DNA of 53,998 bases from Acidobacteriia bacterium AH_259_A11_L15 (GTDB lineage Bacteria > Acidobacteriota > Terriglobia > Acidiferrales > 2-02-FULL-67-57): NCBI GenBank assembly GCA_027717655.1, contig JALLOH010000008.1:1-53998 (forward strand), given 5' to 3'. The notes under the pieces are model-generated. The model saw nothing but the letters and a program-made list of their open reading frames with translations. It made no database searches and had not been told where the DNA came from. Position numbers and translations under genes: made by a program. This document shows positions 1 to 7,152 of this stretch, in pieces; the stretch's first letter is position 1; every line of letters starts with the position of its first letter.

Positions 1-85
1 CCACCTAAGAAATAACTAGCCTTGCTTGGACAGTAGCGCTCTCCGCTTCCAGGACTTGCTGCAGCGAATGAACTTCCCCGACTAA
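1..85 (+). pseudogene. 3' end of a probable kinase gene plus a kinase C-terminal tail remnant
   Basis: Bases 7-15 read Lys-Lys-stop. Bases 44-85 read RFQDLLQRMNFPD-stop, with an in-frame stop shortly upstream at 17-19. The same arrangement follows the propeller-type kinase at 16810-19485, which ends Gly-Lys-Lys-stop and is followed at 19504-19545 by RYQALLRRMNFPE-stop. The intact TPR kinase at 12292-14658 ends RFQDLLRRLNLPEK. I infer that the window opens at the last codons of another propeller-type kinase, followed by the orphaned tail of a TPR-type kinase. The first part rests on only five codons. Confidence 0.45.
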
Positions 86-343
86 AAAGCGACCCGCGAC
101 CCCTCGACTTCGCTCGGGGCAAGCCTGCGACCAGTGGATAGTTGAGTTGATCGGTTGAAGGGGCGGTGGCGAGCCCGCCGCAGGCGGGAAACGCACGCTA
201 CCCTTTCTTCTCCCTCCGCTCTCGGCGGCCTCCCCGGCCCGCCTGCGGCGTTAGCCGGGGCCGGCTGCGTCTCTGCGGTGAGTCCCTCAAGACGAAAATC
301 GAAACTCAAGCAACGGGACCCACCGGCGGTAGAATAGTCATGT
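86..343. repeat. Intergenic region filled with repeat fragments
   Basis: No convincing gene. Bases 100-119 are a CCCC-TCGACTTCGCTC-GGGG palindromic unit. Bases 135-160 carry the gttga-type run also seen at 14658-14691. Bases 265-315 carry 'tctctgcggtgagtc' and 'gaaaatcgaaactc', phrases that recur at 19690-19725 and inside queG. The region leads into queG. Confidence 0.6.
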
Positions 344-1570
344 ATGGCGCTGGGCGAGTGGATCAAGCAGAAGGGGCGGGAGCTGGGGTTCGACCGGGTG
401 GGGTTCGCCCCGGCTACCGACCTGCCCGAGCTGGCCCGCTTCCCCGAGTGGCTGGAGCGCGGCTACGCCGGGAAGATGGACTATATGCGCAACCCCCGGC
501 GGGCGGACGTCCGCCGCCTGCTCCCCGACGCCCGCACCGTAATCTGCTGCGCGCTCAACTACGACAACCGCCAGCCCCGCTCCACCGAAGTCCCGCCGCA
601 CCCCGAGCGCGGCTGGCTCTCCCGCTACGCCTGGGGCGACGACTACCACCGGGTGATGGAAGAGAAGCTCGAGGCCCTGCGCGCGGCTATCGCGGAGAAA
701 GTCGGCAACGGGCCTGCCCTGAGCGGAGCCGAAGGGTTCGAAGCCAAACTCTACGTCGACACCGGGCCGGTGCTGGAGCGCGTCTATGGCAAACACGCCG
801 GGCTGGGCTGGCAGGGGAAGAACACTTGCCTGCTGGACGAAGAGCTGGGCTCGTTCTTTTTCCTCGGGGTGCTGGTGACCAACCTCGCCCTGGAACCGGA
901 CGCGCCCCTGCCGGACGGCTGCGGTTCCTGCACGCTCTGCCTGGAAGCCTGCCCCACCGGCGCCCTGGTCGCGCCCTACGTGCTGGACGCCCGCCGCTGC
1001 CTCAGCTACCTGACCATCGAGCTGCGCGACTCCATCCCCGAGGAGTTCCGCCCCGCCCTGGGCCGCCACGTCTTCGGCTGCGACATCTGCCAGGACGTCT
1101 GCCCCTACAACCAACGGGCCCGGGTCGCCGACGCGGTTACTTTCCAACCGCGACAACTCGAAAATCGAAACTCGAAACTCGAAAATCGCCAAGGCGCCCG
1201 TGCCACGGAGCACGTGCCACGAAGCACGGAGCACGAACCTGCCCCGCCCGCCCTGTCGGAGCGCAGCGGAGACCCCGAGCTTGTCGAGGGGAGCGGAGCC
1301 GAAGGGAGCGAAGCCGAGGGGTCACTTTTTCATCCGCGGCTGGAGTGGCTGGCGTCGCTGAGCGAGGAGGAATTCCGGCAGGTCTTCCAGGACAGCGCCA
1401 TCAAGCGGGCCAAGTACCGCGGCCTGCTGCGCAACACCCTGGTGGCCATGGGCAACTCCGGCCACGCGCGCTTCCGCCCCATCTTAGAAAAGTTCGCCGC
1501 CTCGGACGATCCTTTGCTGGCGGAACACGCGCAATGGGCGCTACAGCAGCTCATCGTGAAGAACAGGTAG
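344..1570 (+). CDS. queG: Epoxyqueuosine reductase
   Basis: Cobalamin-dependent iron-sulfur reductase that makes queuosine from epoxyqueuosine in the tRNA wobble position; cytoplasmic. The N-terminal part carries the family pattern LGFDRVGFAPA, then VDTGPVLER and AGLGWQGKN. Two ferredoxin-type clusters follow: C193-x2-C196-x2-C199-x3-C203 and C246-x2-C249-x3-C253. The end (FHPRLEWLASLSEEEFR onward) is the HEAT-like tail. At 408 residues it is longer than usual for the family, because about 10 residues near 123-134 and about 56 residues near 270-327 are translated repeat DNA with no place in the fold. The frame stays open through both, so the gene may still work. The second insert lies between the second iron-sulfur cluster and the HEAT-like tail. 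Start is the ATG before ALGEWIKQKG. Confidence 0.93.
   Translation: MALGEWIKQKGRELGFDRVGFAPATDLPELARFPEWLERGYAGKMDYMRNPRRADVRRLLPDARTVICCALNYDNRQPRSTEVPPHPERGWLSRYAWGDDYHRVMEEKLEALRAAIAEKVGNGPALSGAEGFEAKLYVDTGPVLERVYGKHAGLGWQGKNTCLLDEELGSFFFLGVLVTNLALEPDAPLPDGCGSCTLCLEACPTGALVAPYVLDARRCLSYLTIELRDSIPEEFRPALGRHVFGCDICQDVCPYNQRARVADAVTFQPRQLENRNSKLENRQGARATEHVPRSTEHEPAPPALSERSGDPELVEGSGAEGSEAEGSLFHPRLEWLASLSEEEFRQVFQDSAIKRAKYRGLLRNTLVAMGNSGHARFRPILEKFAASDDPLLAEHAQWALQQLIVKNR
707..736 (+). repeat. Palindromic repeat unit inserted in frame in queG
   Basis: Bases 717-736 are CCCTGAGCGGAGCCGAAGGG, the common intergenic unit of this genome. With its flanks it adds about 30 bp, translated NGPALSGAEG, between the AEKVG helix and FEAKLYVDTG of QueG. 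The length is a multiple of three, so the frame is kept. Confidence 0.7.
1152..1325 (+). repeat. Compound repeat insertion in frame in queG
   Basis: Three repeat families lie head to tail inside the gene. First comes a run of 'tcgaaaatcgaaactcgaa' words (1157-1188). Next is a 'gccacggagcac' pair (1200-1236). Last is a cluster of palindromic units (about 1250-1321) translated as ALSERSGDPELVEGSGAEG. The same words occur between genes elsewhere in the window. The reading frame stays open throughout and homology to QueG resumes at FHPRLEWL. Confidence 0.75.
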
Positions 1571-1681
1571 CGGCGAGGAATCCCGTGCGGCGGGATTCCT
1601 CGTCGGTTCTTGCCAGGACAAGCCGACGACGAACCCCCCCGGCTTCGTCGCCGCTACGCGTTTTGCCGTAGGGAAAGAAAG

Positions 1682-2398
1682 ATGAGACACGGCCTGCGTT
1701 TCCAGGGGTTCCATCCCGAAGCCTTCCGCTTTTTTCGCCGGTTGGCGCGGTCGAACCACAAGGCGTGGTTCGACCGCAACCGGGGCCTCTACCAGGAGCA
1801 CGTGATGGGGGCGCTGCGGGCGCTGTTCGAAGAGCTGGTGCCGGTGGTGCTCGAGCTTGACCCCGAAGTTGAAATCTCCGGCCGGGTGGGCCGCAACTTC
1901 TCCCGCATCAACCGCGACATCCGCTTCCGGCCCGACAAGGCGCCCTACCGGACGAACCTCTACCTCTTCTTCGGGGACCGCCGGCGCGAGGCCCGCGACG
2001 CCCGGCTCTACCTGGGGCTGTCGGGCGAGGGCGTCACCTGCGGCTTCGCCGCTTACGGCGGCCGCGACTCCGCCCTGGAGCAAAACCTGAAACCGAGGCG
2101 GCAAGAGAACCCCCAAGCATTGGAGCGTTTCCTGCGCCGGTTGCGCGGCTACGAGACCTACTGGCACGCCACCGAGCGCGGGGAATGGAAGAAGCACCCC
2201 GGTTGGCCCCAGACGGAGAAAGACTGGAAGCGCTGCCGCGCCTTCGTCGTCCGCCGGAAGTTTCCGGCCACTCGCCGCGCGCTGCGCTCCCCGCGCTTCG
2301 CCCGCACCCTCGAAGGGGTTTTCTGCCGGCTCTTCCCGCTGTATGCTTTGACCGTCATTCATGGTCGGCCCGGCGAACACGCGCTGAAGCGCATCTAA
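1682..2398 (+). CDS. DUF2461 family protein
   Basis: A 238-residue soluble protein of the DUF2461 (TIGR02453-type) family, function not established. Recognisable elements are FHPEAFRFFRRLARSNHKAWFDRNR at the start, VGRNFSRINRDIRFRPDKAPYRTNLYLFF in the middle, and a KRCRAFVVRRKFP segment near the end. I chose ATG 1682, preceded by GGGAAAGAAAG, because homology begins there. The frame is open upstream to 1610 but the extension looks unrelated. It follows queG by about 110 bases on the same strand. Confidence 0.75.
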   Translation: MRHGLRFQGFHPEAFRFFRRLARSNHKAWFDRNRGLYQEHVMGALRALFEELVPVVLELDPEVEISGRVGRNFSRINRDIRFRPDKAPYRTNLYLFFGDRRREARDARLYLGLSGEGVTCGFAAYGGRDSALEQNLKPRRQENPQALERFLRRLRGYETYWHATERGEWKKHPGWPQTEKDWKRCRAFVVRRKFPATRRALRSPRFARTLEGVFCRLFPLYALTVIHGRPGEHALKRI

Positions 2399-2441
2399 GT
2401 TTTTGTATCTCAAGTTGGAGAGCGGTAGGACGGAGGCAACG

Positions 2442-3431
2442 ATGAGGCGAGTATTCAACGCGGCAGTGGGTGTTTCCCTGCTCGGGCTCTGCCTGGGCCT
2501 GGCCGCCTCGACGGCACTCCAAGGCCGCATCACGGAGTACGTGGTGCCGACGCCGGAGTCGCTGCCGCACGACCCGGCGGTCGACCCCCAGGACCGCGTC
2601 TGGTACACCGGGATGCGGGCGAACGTCATCGGCGTGTTCGACCCTGCCACCGAAACCTTCCAGGAATTCCCTATTCCCACGCCCAACTCCGGCCCCCACG
2701 GGCTGGTGAGCGACGAAGAAGGCACCATCTGGTTCACCGAAAACGCCGTCGGGCGCATCGGGCGGCTCCACCCCGAGAGCGGGCGCATCCGCGAGTTCGT
2801 CGCCCCCGCGGCCAAGGACCCGCACACGCCCGTGTTCGGGCCCGACGGCCGGCTGTGGTTCACCGCCCAGCGGGCCAACCGCGTGGGCTGGCTCGACCCG
2901 CGCACCTTCAACCTGCGGGAGTACCGCGTGCCCACGCCCCAAGCCCGCCCCTACGGCATCATCGCCGGGCCCGACGGCCGCATGTGGTTCTGCGAGCTGG
3001 GCGCCGGGCAACTGGGCGCGATTCGCCCCGGCTCCAGCCTCATCGAGGAGTACCCCACCCCCACGCCTGACTCCGGCCCGCGCCGCCTGGCCACCGACGG
3101 AACTTACATCTGGGTCACCGAGTACTACGCCGGGCAGTTGGCGCGCTTCAACCCCGAAACGCAAGAGTGGAAGGAGTGGCCCTCGCCCTCGGGGGCCGAT
3201 TCCCGCCCCTACGGCATCGCCGTCTCCGCCAGCGGCCAGATTTGGTACAACGAGTCCGGGGCCAACAAGATGGTCCGCTTCGACCCCGAGACCGAAACGT
3301 TCCAGACCTTCGAGATGCCTTCCCCCAACAGCGTGGTCCGGCACATGGTGCGCGACTCGAACGGCACCCTGTGGCTGGCCGTCAGCGGCCCCCACGGCAC
3401 CGACAACAACCAAATCGCCCGCATCGACTAA
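2442..3431 (+). CDS. Secreted Vgb-like (virginiamycin B lyase family) beta-propeller
   Basis: About 329 residues. The start (MRRVFNAAVGVSLLGLCLGLAAS) is a typical signal peptide, so the mature protein is probably periplasmic or exported. The rest is a series of propeller blades of the type 'GPDGRLWFTAQRANRVGWLDP' repeated about every 42 residues, as in virginiamycin B lyase and related streptogramin-lyase-like proteins. In environmental bacteria most such proteins are not antibiotic enzymes, so I claim only the fold. A strong CGGAGG ribosome site lies at 2431-2436, six bases from ATG 2442, and decides the start. The preceding gene ends 43 bases upstream. Confidence 0.8.
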   Translation: MRRVFNAAVGVSLLGLCLGLAASTALQGRITEYVVPTPESLPHDPAVDPQDRVWYTGMRANVIGVFDPATETFQEFPIPTPNSGPHGLVSDEEGTIWFTENAVGRIGRLHPESGRIREFVAPAAKDPHTPVFGPDGRLWFTAQRANRVGWLDPRTFNLREYRVPTPQARPYGIIAGPDGRMWFCELGAGQLGAIRPGSSLIEEYPTPTPDSGPRRLATDGTYIWVTEYYAGQLARFNPETQEWKEWPSPSGADSRPYGIAVSASGQIWYNESGANKMVRFDPETETFQTFEMPSPNSVVRHMVRDSNGTLWLAVSGPHGTDNNQIARID

Positions 3432-3442
3432 CCTCACTTGTC

Positions 3443-3608
3443 TGTCATCCTGAGCCCCGAACCTTCGGGGCGAAGGATCTGCTTTTGGTTCGGAAAAACC
3501 GCGGGTACCCCTCGACTGTGCCCTTCGACTCCGCTCAGGGCAAGCTCGGGGAACCCGCGCTACCTTTCAACCGAGAGGTAGCGCAGGATGGCCGAAGGCC
3601 TTCCTGCG
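3443..3608. repeat. Nested palindromic repeats between convergent genes
   Basis: Bases 3443-3482 are a TGTCATCCTGAG...GGATCT element with inner hairpin CCCCGAACCTTCGGGG. At 3500-3559 CGCGGGT pairs with ACCCGCG, CCCC (3508-3511) pairs with GGGG (3548-3551), and the innermost loop is exactly one 20-base unit (3521-3540). Bases 3583-3608 form a further GCAGGA...TCCTGC hairpin. The block lies between converging genes and could end transcription from both sides. Confidence 0.65.
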
Positions 3609-3613
3609 GTTCG

Positions 3614-4060
3614 TCAGGCGGGCCAGAGGCGGTAGGCAATGAAGGCGAGCACAAGCACTTCCAGGAAGTCAAACGCGGCAATCCCGGCCAGCAGCCGTCG
3701 CAGGCGCGAGCCGCCGGCTTCCGCCTCCGGGTTGTGGACGGCGATGAGGGCCACCGCTTCCAGTTGCGGCAGCAACTCCTTCCGCTCCAGGGCCGCCCAG
3801 CCGCCCAGGTGAATGGCCCCCAGCAGGAACACCGCCACTCCGGGCAAGCCCGTCCCGCCCTGCAACCAAAAGGCAATCAGCACCACGTAGTAAAGCACTT
3901 CCACGCGCAGGAAGTTCATCAACCCCAGCCCCCGGGTGAAGGGCGAGCTTCGCAGCGGCCGCTGGCGCGAGGCCCGCGCCAACTGCCCCAAAAGAACCCA
4001 CTCCCCTATGTGCACGGCCACCATCACTAGCGTGAACCCGAAAATAATTTTCGCCAACAT
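3614..4060 (-). CDS. Small multi-pass membrane protein, function unknown
   Basis: A 148-residue protein with four likely membrane segments: LAKIIFGFTLVMVAVHIGEWVLL, a helix around NFLRVEVLYYVVLIAFWLQ, GLPGVAVFLLGAIHLGGWAAL, and LLAGIAAFDFLEVLVLAFIAYRLW near the end. I do not recognise the family. A GTG at 4063 lies one codon before the ATG used here; neither has a clear ribosome site. It converges with the propeller gene across the repeat block. Confidence 0.6.
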   Translation of the reverse strand: MLAKIIFGFTLVMVAVHIGEWVLLGQLARASRQRPLRSSPFTRGLGLMNFLRVEVLYYVVLIAFWLQGGTGLPGVAVFLLGAIHLGGWAALERKELLPQLEAVALIAVHNPEAEAGGSRLRRLLAGIAAFDFLEVLVLAFIAYRLWPA

Positions 4061-4109
4061 CACTTACGATTCTACTGGACAACCCTGACGCTGCAAGGAA
4101 AATAGCCCC

Positions 4110-4598
4110 ATGCATCAGTTTGGTCCCTCTGAGCTAAAGGCCCTCTACCGGTTTCTACGAGTGCCTTATTTTGTGCTGCTGGGGGCGGTTGCCGCCTACT
4201 GGCTGGTGGCGGAAGGAGCCCTCGGCATCACACTCCCGAGAATCGACCAAATCGAGAACCTGAGCACAATCAAGCTCATCCTCGTGCTCGTCGCACTTGC
4301 CGATGCAGTGGTTGTTGTGTACTTCCGCTACTCCCGTATTGCTTCGCTGCTTCGCCAGCCTGCGAGCAACTCCGCTCACTTGCTGGGTCGTCTCCGGGCG
4401 GACTACCTGGTTTGCTTCGTGGTCTCAAACGCAGTCGCCGTGTATGGCTTTGCGCTGCGCCTGCTGGGCGGAAGCCGCGAGGACGCGCTCCCCTTCTTCG
4501 TGGGTGCGGTGGTTCTCTTCATGCTCTGCTACCCGCGGTCGCCGGAGTCCACTTCCACGCCGGGTGGGCCGATTGACACCGGGCAGGGGCTCGGCTAG
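4110..4598 (+). CDS. Hypothetical membrane protein
   Basis: A 162-residue protein of unrecognised family with four hydrophobic stretches: YFVLLGAVAAYWLVAEGAL, TIKLILVLVALADAVVVVYF, YLVCFVVSNAVAVYGFALRLL and DALPFFVGAVVLFMLCY. The C-terminal tail is short and polar. An AAGGAAA lies about nine bases before the ATG. It is divergent from the gene at 3614-4060 and sits 47 bases upstream of the first urate-oxidase-N-like gene, so it may be the first gene of that transcript. Confidence 0.6.
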   Translation: MHQFGPSELKALYRFLRVPYFVLLGAVAAYWLVAEGALGITLPRIDQIENLSTIKLILVLVALADAVVVVYFRYSRIASLLRQPASNSAHLLGRLRADYLVCFVVSNAVAVYGFALRLLGGSREDALPFFVGAVVLFMLCYPRSPESTSTPGGPIDTGQGLG

Positions 4599-4645
4599 GC
4601 TGCCGCCGAACTCGATCGTTTTCCTCTTGTTCAAGGAGCGCGCGT

Positions 4646-5410
4646 ATGGACGCCACCCCGCTAGCCGCTATCCTCCAGGCGGACGCTCTTCTGCCCGACA
4701 ATGCCATGCCGCACGTGCAGATGGCCCTGCGCTGGATTCACCTGCTGGCCGGCATCACCTGGATCGGCCTACTCTATTTTTTCAACCTAGTGAGTATTCC
4801 CGTGGCGCCAACGCTGGACCCGGCCACGCGGAGCAAAGTGGTGACCACGCTGGTGCCGCGGGCGCTGTGGTGGTTCCGCTGGGGCGCGGTGGTAACCGTG
4901 CTGGCGGGGTTCATCTACTGGGTCCTGCTCTTGAAGGACGAGCCGCAGAACGGTGGCACCCCAGGCCAGTACCTCTGGCGCACGCTGGTCATCTGGTTCG
5001 CGCTGGTCATCGTCACCTGGGCCATCCAATACTTCCTGCTGCTGGCGCCGCCCCTGACCCGCCACGTCTGGCTCTACGTCATCCTGGTGCTGCTGGTGGT
5101 GGGGGCGATGGGCCACTTCATTATGCAGTTCATTCCCTACCCCGGCGCCAGCCACCGCGTGCTCTCCATCGCCGTCGGCGGCGGCATCGGCTTCGTCATG
5201 CTGCTGAATGTCTGGGGAATCGTCTGGCGGGCCCAGAAGCGCCTGATCGCCTGGACACGCGAGAGCGCCGAGAAGGGCACCACGATGCCGCCGCAGGCAG
5301 AAGTCCTCGCCCGTCAGGTGCGCGCCGCCTCCCGCGCCAACGCCTGGCTCTCCATTCCCATGCTCTTCTTTATGGCCGCCGCCAGCCACTATCCGCTGTT
5401 GGGCAGCTAG
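4646..5410 (+). CDS. Urate oxidase N-terminal domain (PuuD-like) membrane protein, copy 1
   Basis: A 254-residue membrane protein. It starts with ALRWIHLLAGITWIGLLYFFN, the characteristic first helix of the Urate_ox_N family, and has about seven or eight further hydrophobic helices (ALWWFRWGAVVTVLAGFIYWVLL, LVIWFALVIVTWAIQYFLLL and others). In PuuD-type urate oxidases this membrane part is followed by a cytochrome c domain with a CxxCH motif; none is present here, so urate oxidation should not be assumed. An AAGGAG seven bases before ATG 4646 supports the start. It is followed by a close paralogue at 5552-6325, which points to tandem duplication. Confidence 0.72.
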   Translation: MDATPLAAILQADALLPDNAMPHVQMALRWIHLLAGITWIGLLYFFNLVSIPVAPTLDPATRSKVVTTLVPRALWWFRWGAVVTVLAGFIYWVLLLKDEPQNGGTPGQYLWRTLVIWFALVIVTWAIQYFLLLAPPLTRHVWLYVILVLLVVGAMGHFIMQFIPYPGASHRVLSIAVGGGIGFVMLLNVWGIVWRAQKRLIAWTRESAEKGTTMPPQAEVLARQVRAASRANAWLSIPMLFFMAAASHYPLLGS

Positions 5411-5551
5411 GCCTCGTGTTGCCCCAGGCCAGCGCTTGCCCCTTCGTCTCTCACCCCTTGTGCGTGGCCGATTGACAGCAACAACCCCACTTGTGTAGTG
5501 TACAAAGCGCCGTTGGGTTTCCCTTATACCGTTTCCGTCGTGGAGGGCGTG

Positions 5552-6325
5552 ATGATTGACTTCAATGCTCTAGCTTTTCTGCAGCCAGCCAAGGTCCTGC
5601 CGCCCAGCGATGTGGGCAGTTACCTGGACCTCGGACTCCGGTGGATTCACCTCCTGGCCGGCATCACCTGGATCGGGTTGCTCTATTTCTTCAACCTGGT
5701 CAACGTAGGGTTCATGAAAAAGCTGGATGCCCCGACCAAGGGCAAGGTGATCCCGGCATTGCTGCCCTCGGCGCTGTGGTGGTTCCGCTGGGGCGCGATG
5801 GTGACCGTGCTGGCGGGCTTTATCTACTGGGTGCTTTTCCTGCATCAGGAGCCGCAACCACCGGACGGCACGCCGGGCCAGTACTTGTGGCGAACGCTGG
5901 GCATCTGGTTGGTCGTGGTTGTCGTAGCGTGGTTCATTAACTACTTTTTGCTTCGTATCCCCGTGGTGACCAAGAACGGCTGGTGGGTGGCGCTCTTCGT
6001 GACTCTGCTGGCTGCCGGGATTTTCTATCTAAATACGTGGTTCAACACCTATGACGGCATCAGCAATCGCGTCGCCTCCATCGCCGTCGGGGGTGGCTAC
6101 GGCGTGTTCATGTTGCTGAACGTCTGGGGCATCATCTGGCCGGCGCAGAAGCGCATCATCGCCTGGACGAAAGAAAACGCCGAGCAAGGCACGGCCATCC
6201 CGGCCGAATCGGCCGCACTGGCCCGCCGGGCCTTCCTAGCCTCCCGTGCCAATACTTGGCTCTCTCTTCCCATGCTGTTCTTCATGGCCGCCGCCAGCCA
6301 CTTCCCTATGTTCACTGGCGGCTAG
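5552..6325 (+). CDS. Urate oxidase N-terminal domain (PuuD-like) membrane protein, copy 2
   Basis: A 257-residue paralogue of the preceding gene. It shares the first-helix stretch RWIHLLAGITWIGLLYFFN, the ALWWFRWGA helix, the TPGQYLWRTLGIW loop, the IAVGGG segment and the SRANTWLSLPMLFFMAAASHFP end. It also has no cytochrome c domain. I start at ATG 5552 (MIDFNALAFL), five bases after a GGAGG at 5542-5546; an in-frame start at 5498 would add 18 residues of doubtful value. The histidine in helix 1 and the last helix (ASH) are conserved in both copies and could bind haem, but this is a guess. Confidence 0.72.
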   Translation: MIDFNALAFLQPAKVLPPSDVGSYLDLGLRWIHLLAGITWIGLLYFFNLVNVGFMKKLDAPTKGKVIPALLPSALWWFRWGAMVTVLAGFIYWVLFLHQEPQPPDGTPGQYLWRTLGIWLVVVVVAWFINYFLLRIPVVTKNGWWVALFVTLLAAGIFYLNTWFNTYDGISNRVASIAVGGGYGVFMLLNVWGIIWPAQKRIIAWTKENAEQGTAIPAESAALARRAFLASRANTWLSLPMLFFMAAASHFPMFTGG

Positions 6326-6344
6326 CCGGGCGGTCAATCGCGGG

Positions 6345-6437
6345 GTCGGCCCCAAGCGCGCCGCCTACATCGACAACTTTCTCAAGAACCTCCACTGGGG
6401 CCGCATCAACAACCGCTACCAGAAGCTGGTGAAGTGA
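6345..6437 (+). pseudogene. Coding-like fragment, possible C-terminal remnant of an unknown gene
   Basis: Just after copy 2, one frame reads GPKRAAYIDNFLKNLHWGRI followed by NNRYQKLVK and a stop. The composition looks like real protein, unlike the shadow frames around it, but no start codon or ribosome site precedes it and I do not recognise the family. It could be the orphaned end of a deleted gene. Confidence 0.3.
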
Positions 6438-6451
6438 CAACCGGTTTTCGG

Positions 6452-6568
6452 TTGTCATCCTGCTTGCCCTGAGCGCAGTCGAAGGGAGCGTCAGCGAAGG
6501 ATCTCAGCGTAAGGAGTCTTCTCCGCTGAGATTCTTCGGCCCGAATGTTCGGGCCTCAGAATGACAAG
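6452..6568. repeat. Imperfect long palindrome of the TGTCATTCTGAG type
   Basis: The outer arms are TTGTCATCCTG and CAGAATGACAAG. Inside are one CCCTGAGCGCAGTCGAAGGG unit and the pair GGATCTCAGC / GCTGAGATTCTTC. This compound element recurs at 24531-24645, 27531-27662, 29088-29194 and 37663-37760. Bases 6569-6720, before the next gene, hold no gene; an exact TATAAT at 6698-6703 is a weak promoter candidate without a matching -35. Confidence 0.65.
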
Positions 6569-6720
6569 AGAAAGGATGCCCGGTGGCCGGGGCCACCGGG
6601 CTCGACAGCGAAGGGGCATCGGGCGGAAGCAGCTAGGGGGTGCAGCGGTACCCTATTGCTTTCGGGGGCAAAGCTGCCGGTTTTCCGCCTGGAGACATAT
6701 AATCCTAAGCAGATAATCCT

Positions 6721-7152
6721 ATGCTGGGCGACTACGCCAACGTCTACGCGCAGATGGCCGATGAAGAGCTGTTGGCTCTCGTTCTGGAATCGGACGAGTT
6801 GATTGACGAGGCCCGCAATGCGCTCTGGATCGAGCTTCACAATAGAGGGCTCAGACAGGAAGCCCGGCAAACATATCAAGACCACCGGGCGCAAAAAGTA
6901 ACGGAGCAAGAACCGCCGGAGAAGCTAACGACCATTGCAACTTTCAACGACTCCCTCGGCCTTAACCTGGCAAGAACGACGCTGGAGCAGGAAGGGATTC
7001 CCTGCTTCGTCGCGGACGAGCGTATGAATCGGCTGCTTTCATTTGCTGTCGGGCCCACCAGGTTGCAGGTAAGAGAATGCGATGCGCCTAGAGCGGTTGC
7101 CCTGCTCCGGGAAGACGAAAGGATGAAGGACTTTGTCGAGCAGGGCTACTAA
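6721..7152 (+). CDS. DUF2007 (putative signal-transducing protein) domain protein
   Basis: A 143-residue soluble protein. The second half, TIATFNDSLGLNLARTTLEQ through IPCFVADERMNRLLSFAVG to LQVRECDAPRAVALL, matches the DUF2007 pattern: a small alpha/beta domain resembling PII-like folds. The first 70 residues are helical and acidic (DEELLALVLESDELIDEARNAL). No catalytic residues are evident. Its stop codon overlaps by four bases the stop of the convergent permease gene at 7149-8093, leaving no room for a terminator between them. Confidence 0.65.
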   Translation: MLGDYANVYAQMADEELLALVLESDELIDEARNALWIELHNRGLRQEARQTYQDHRAQKVTEQEPPEKLTTIATFNDSLGLNLARTTLEQEGIPCFVADERMNRLLSFAVGPTRLQVRECDAPRAVALLREDERMKDFVEQGY

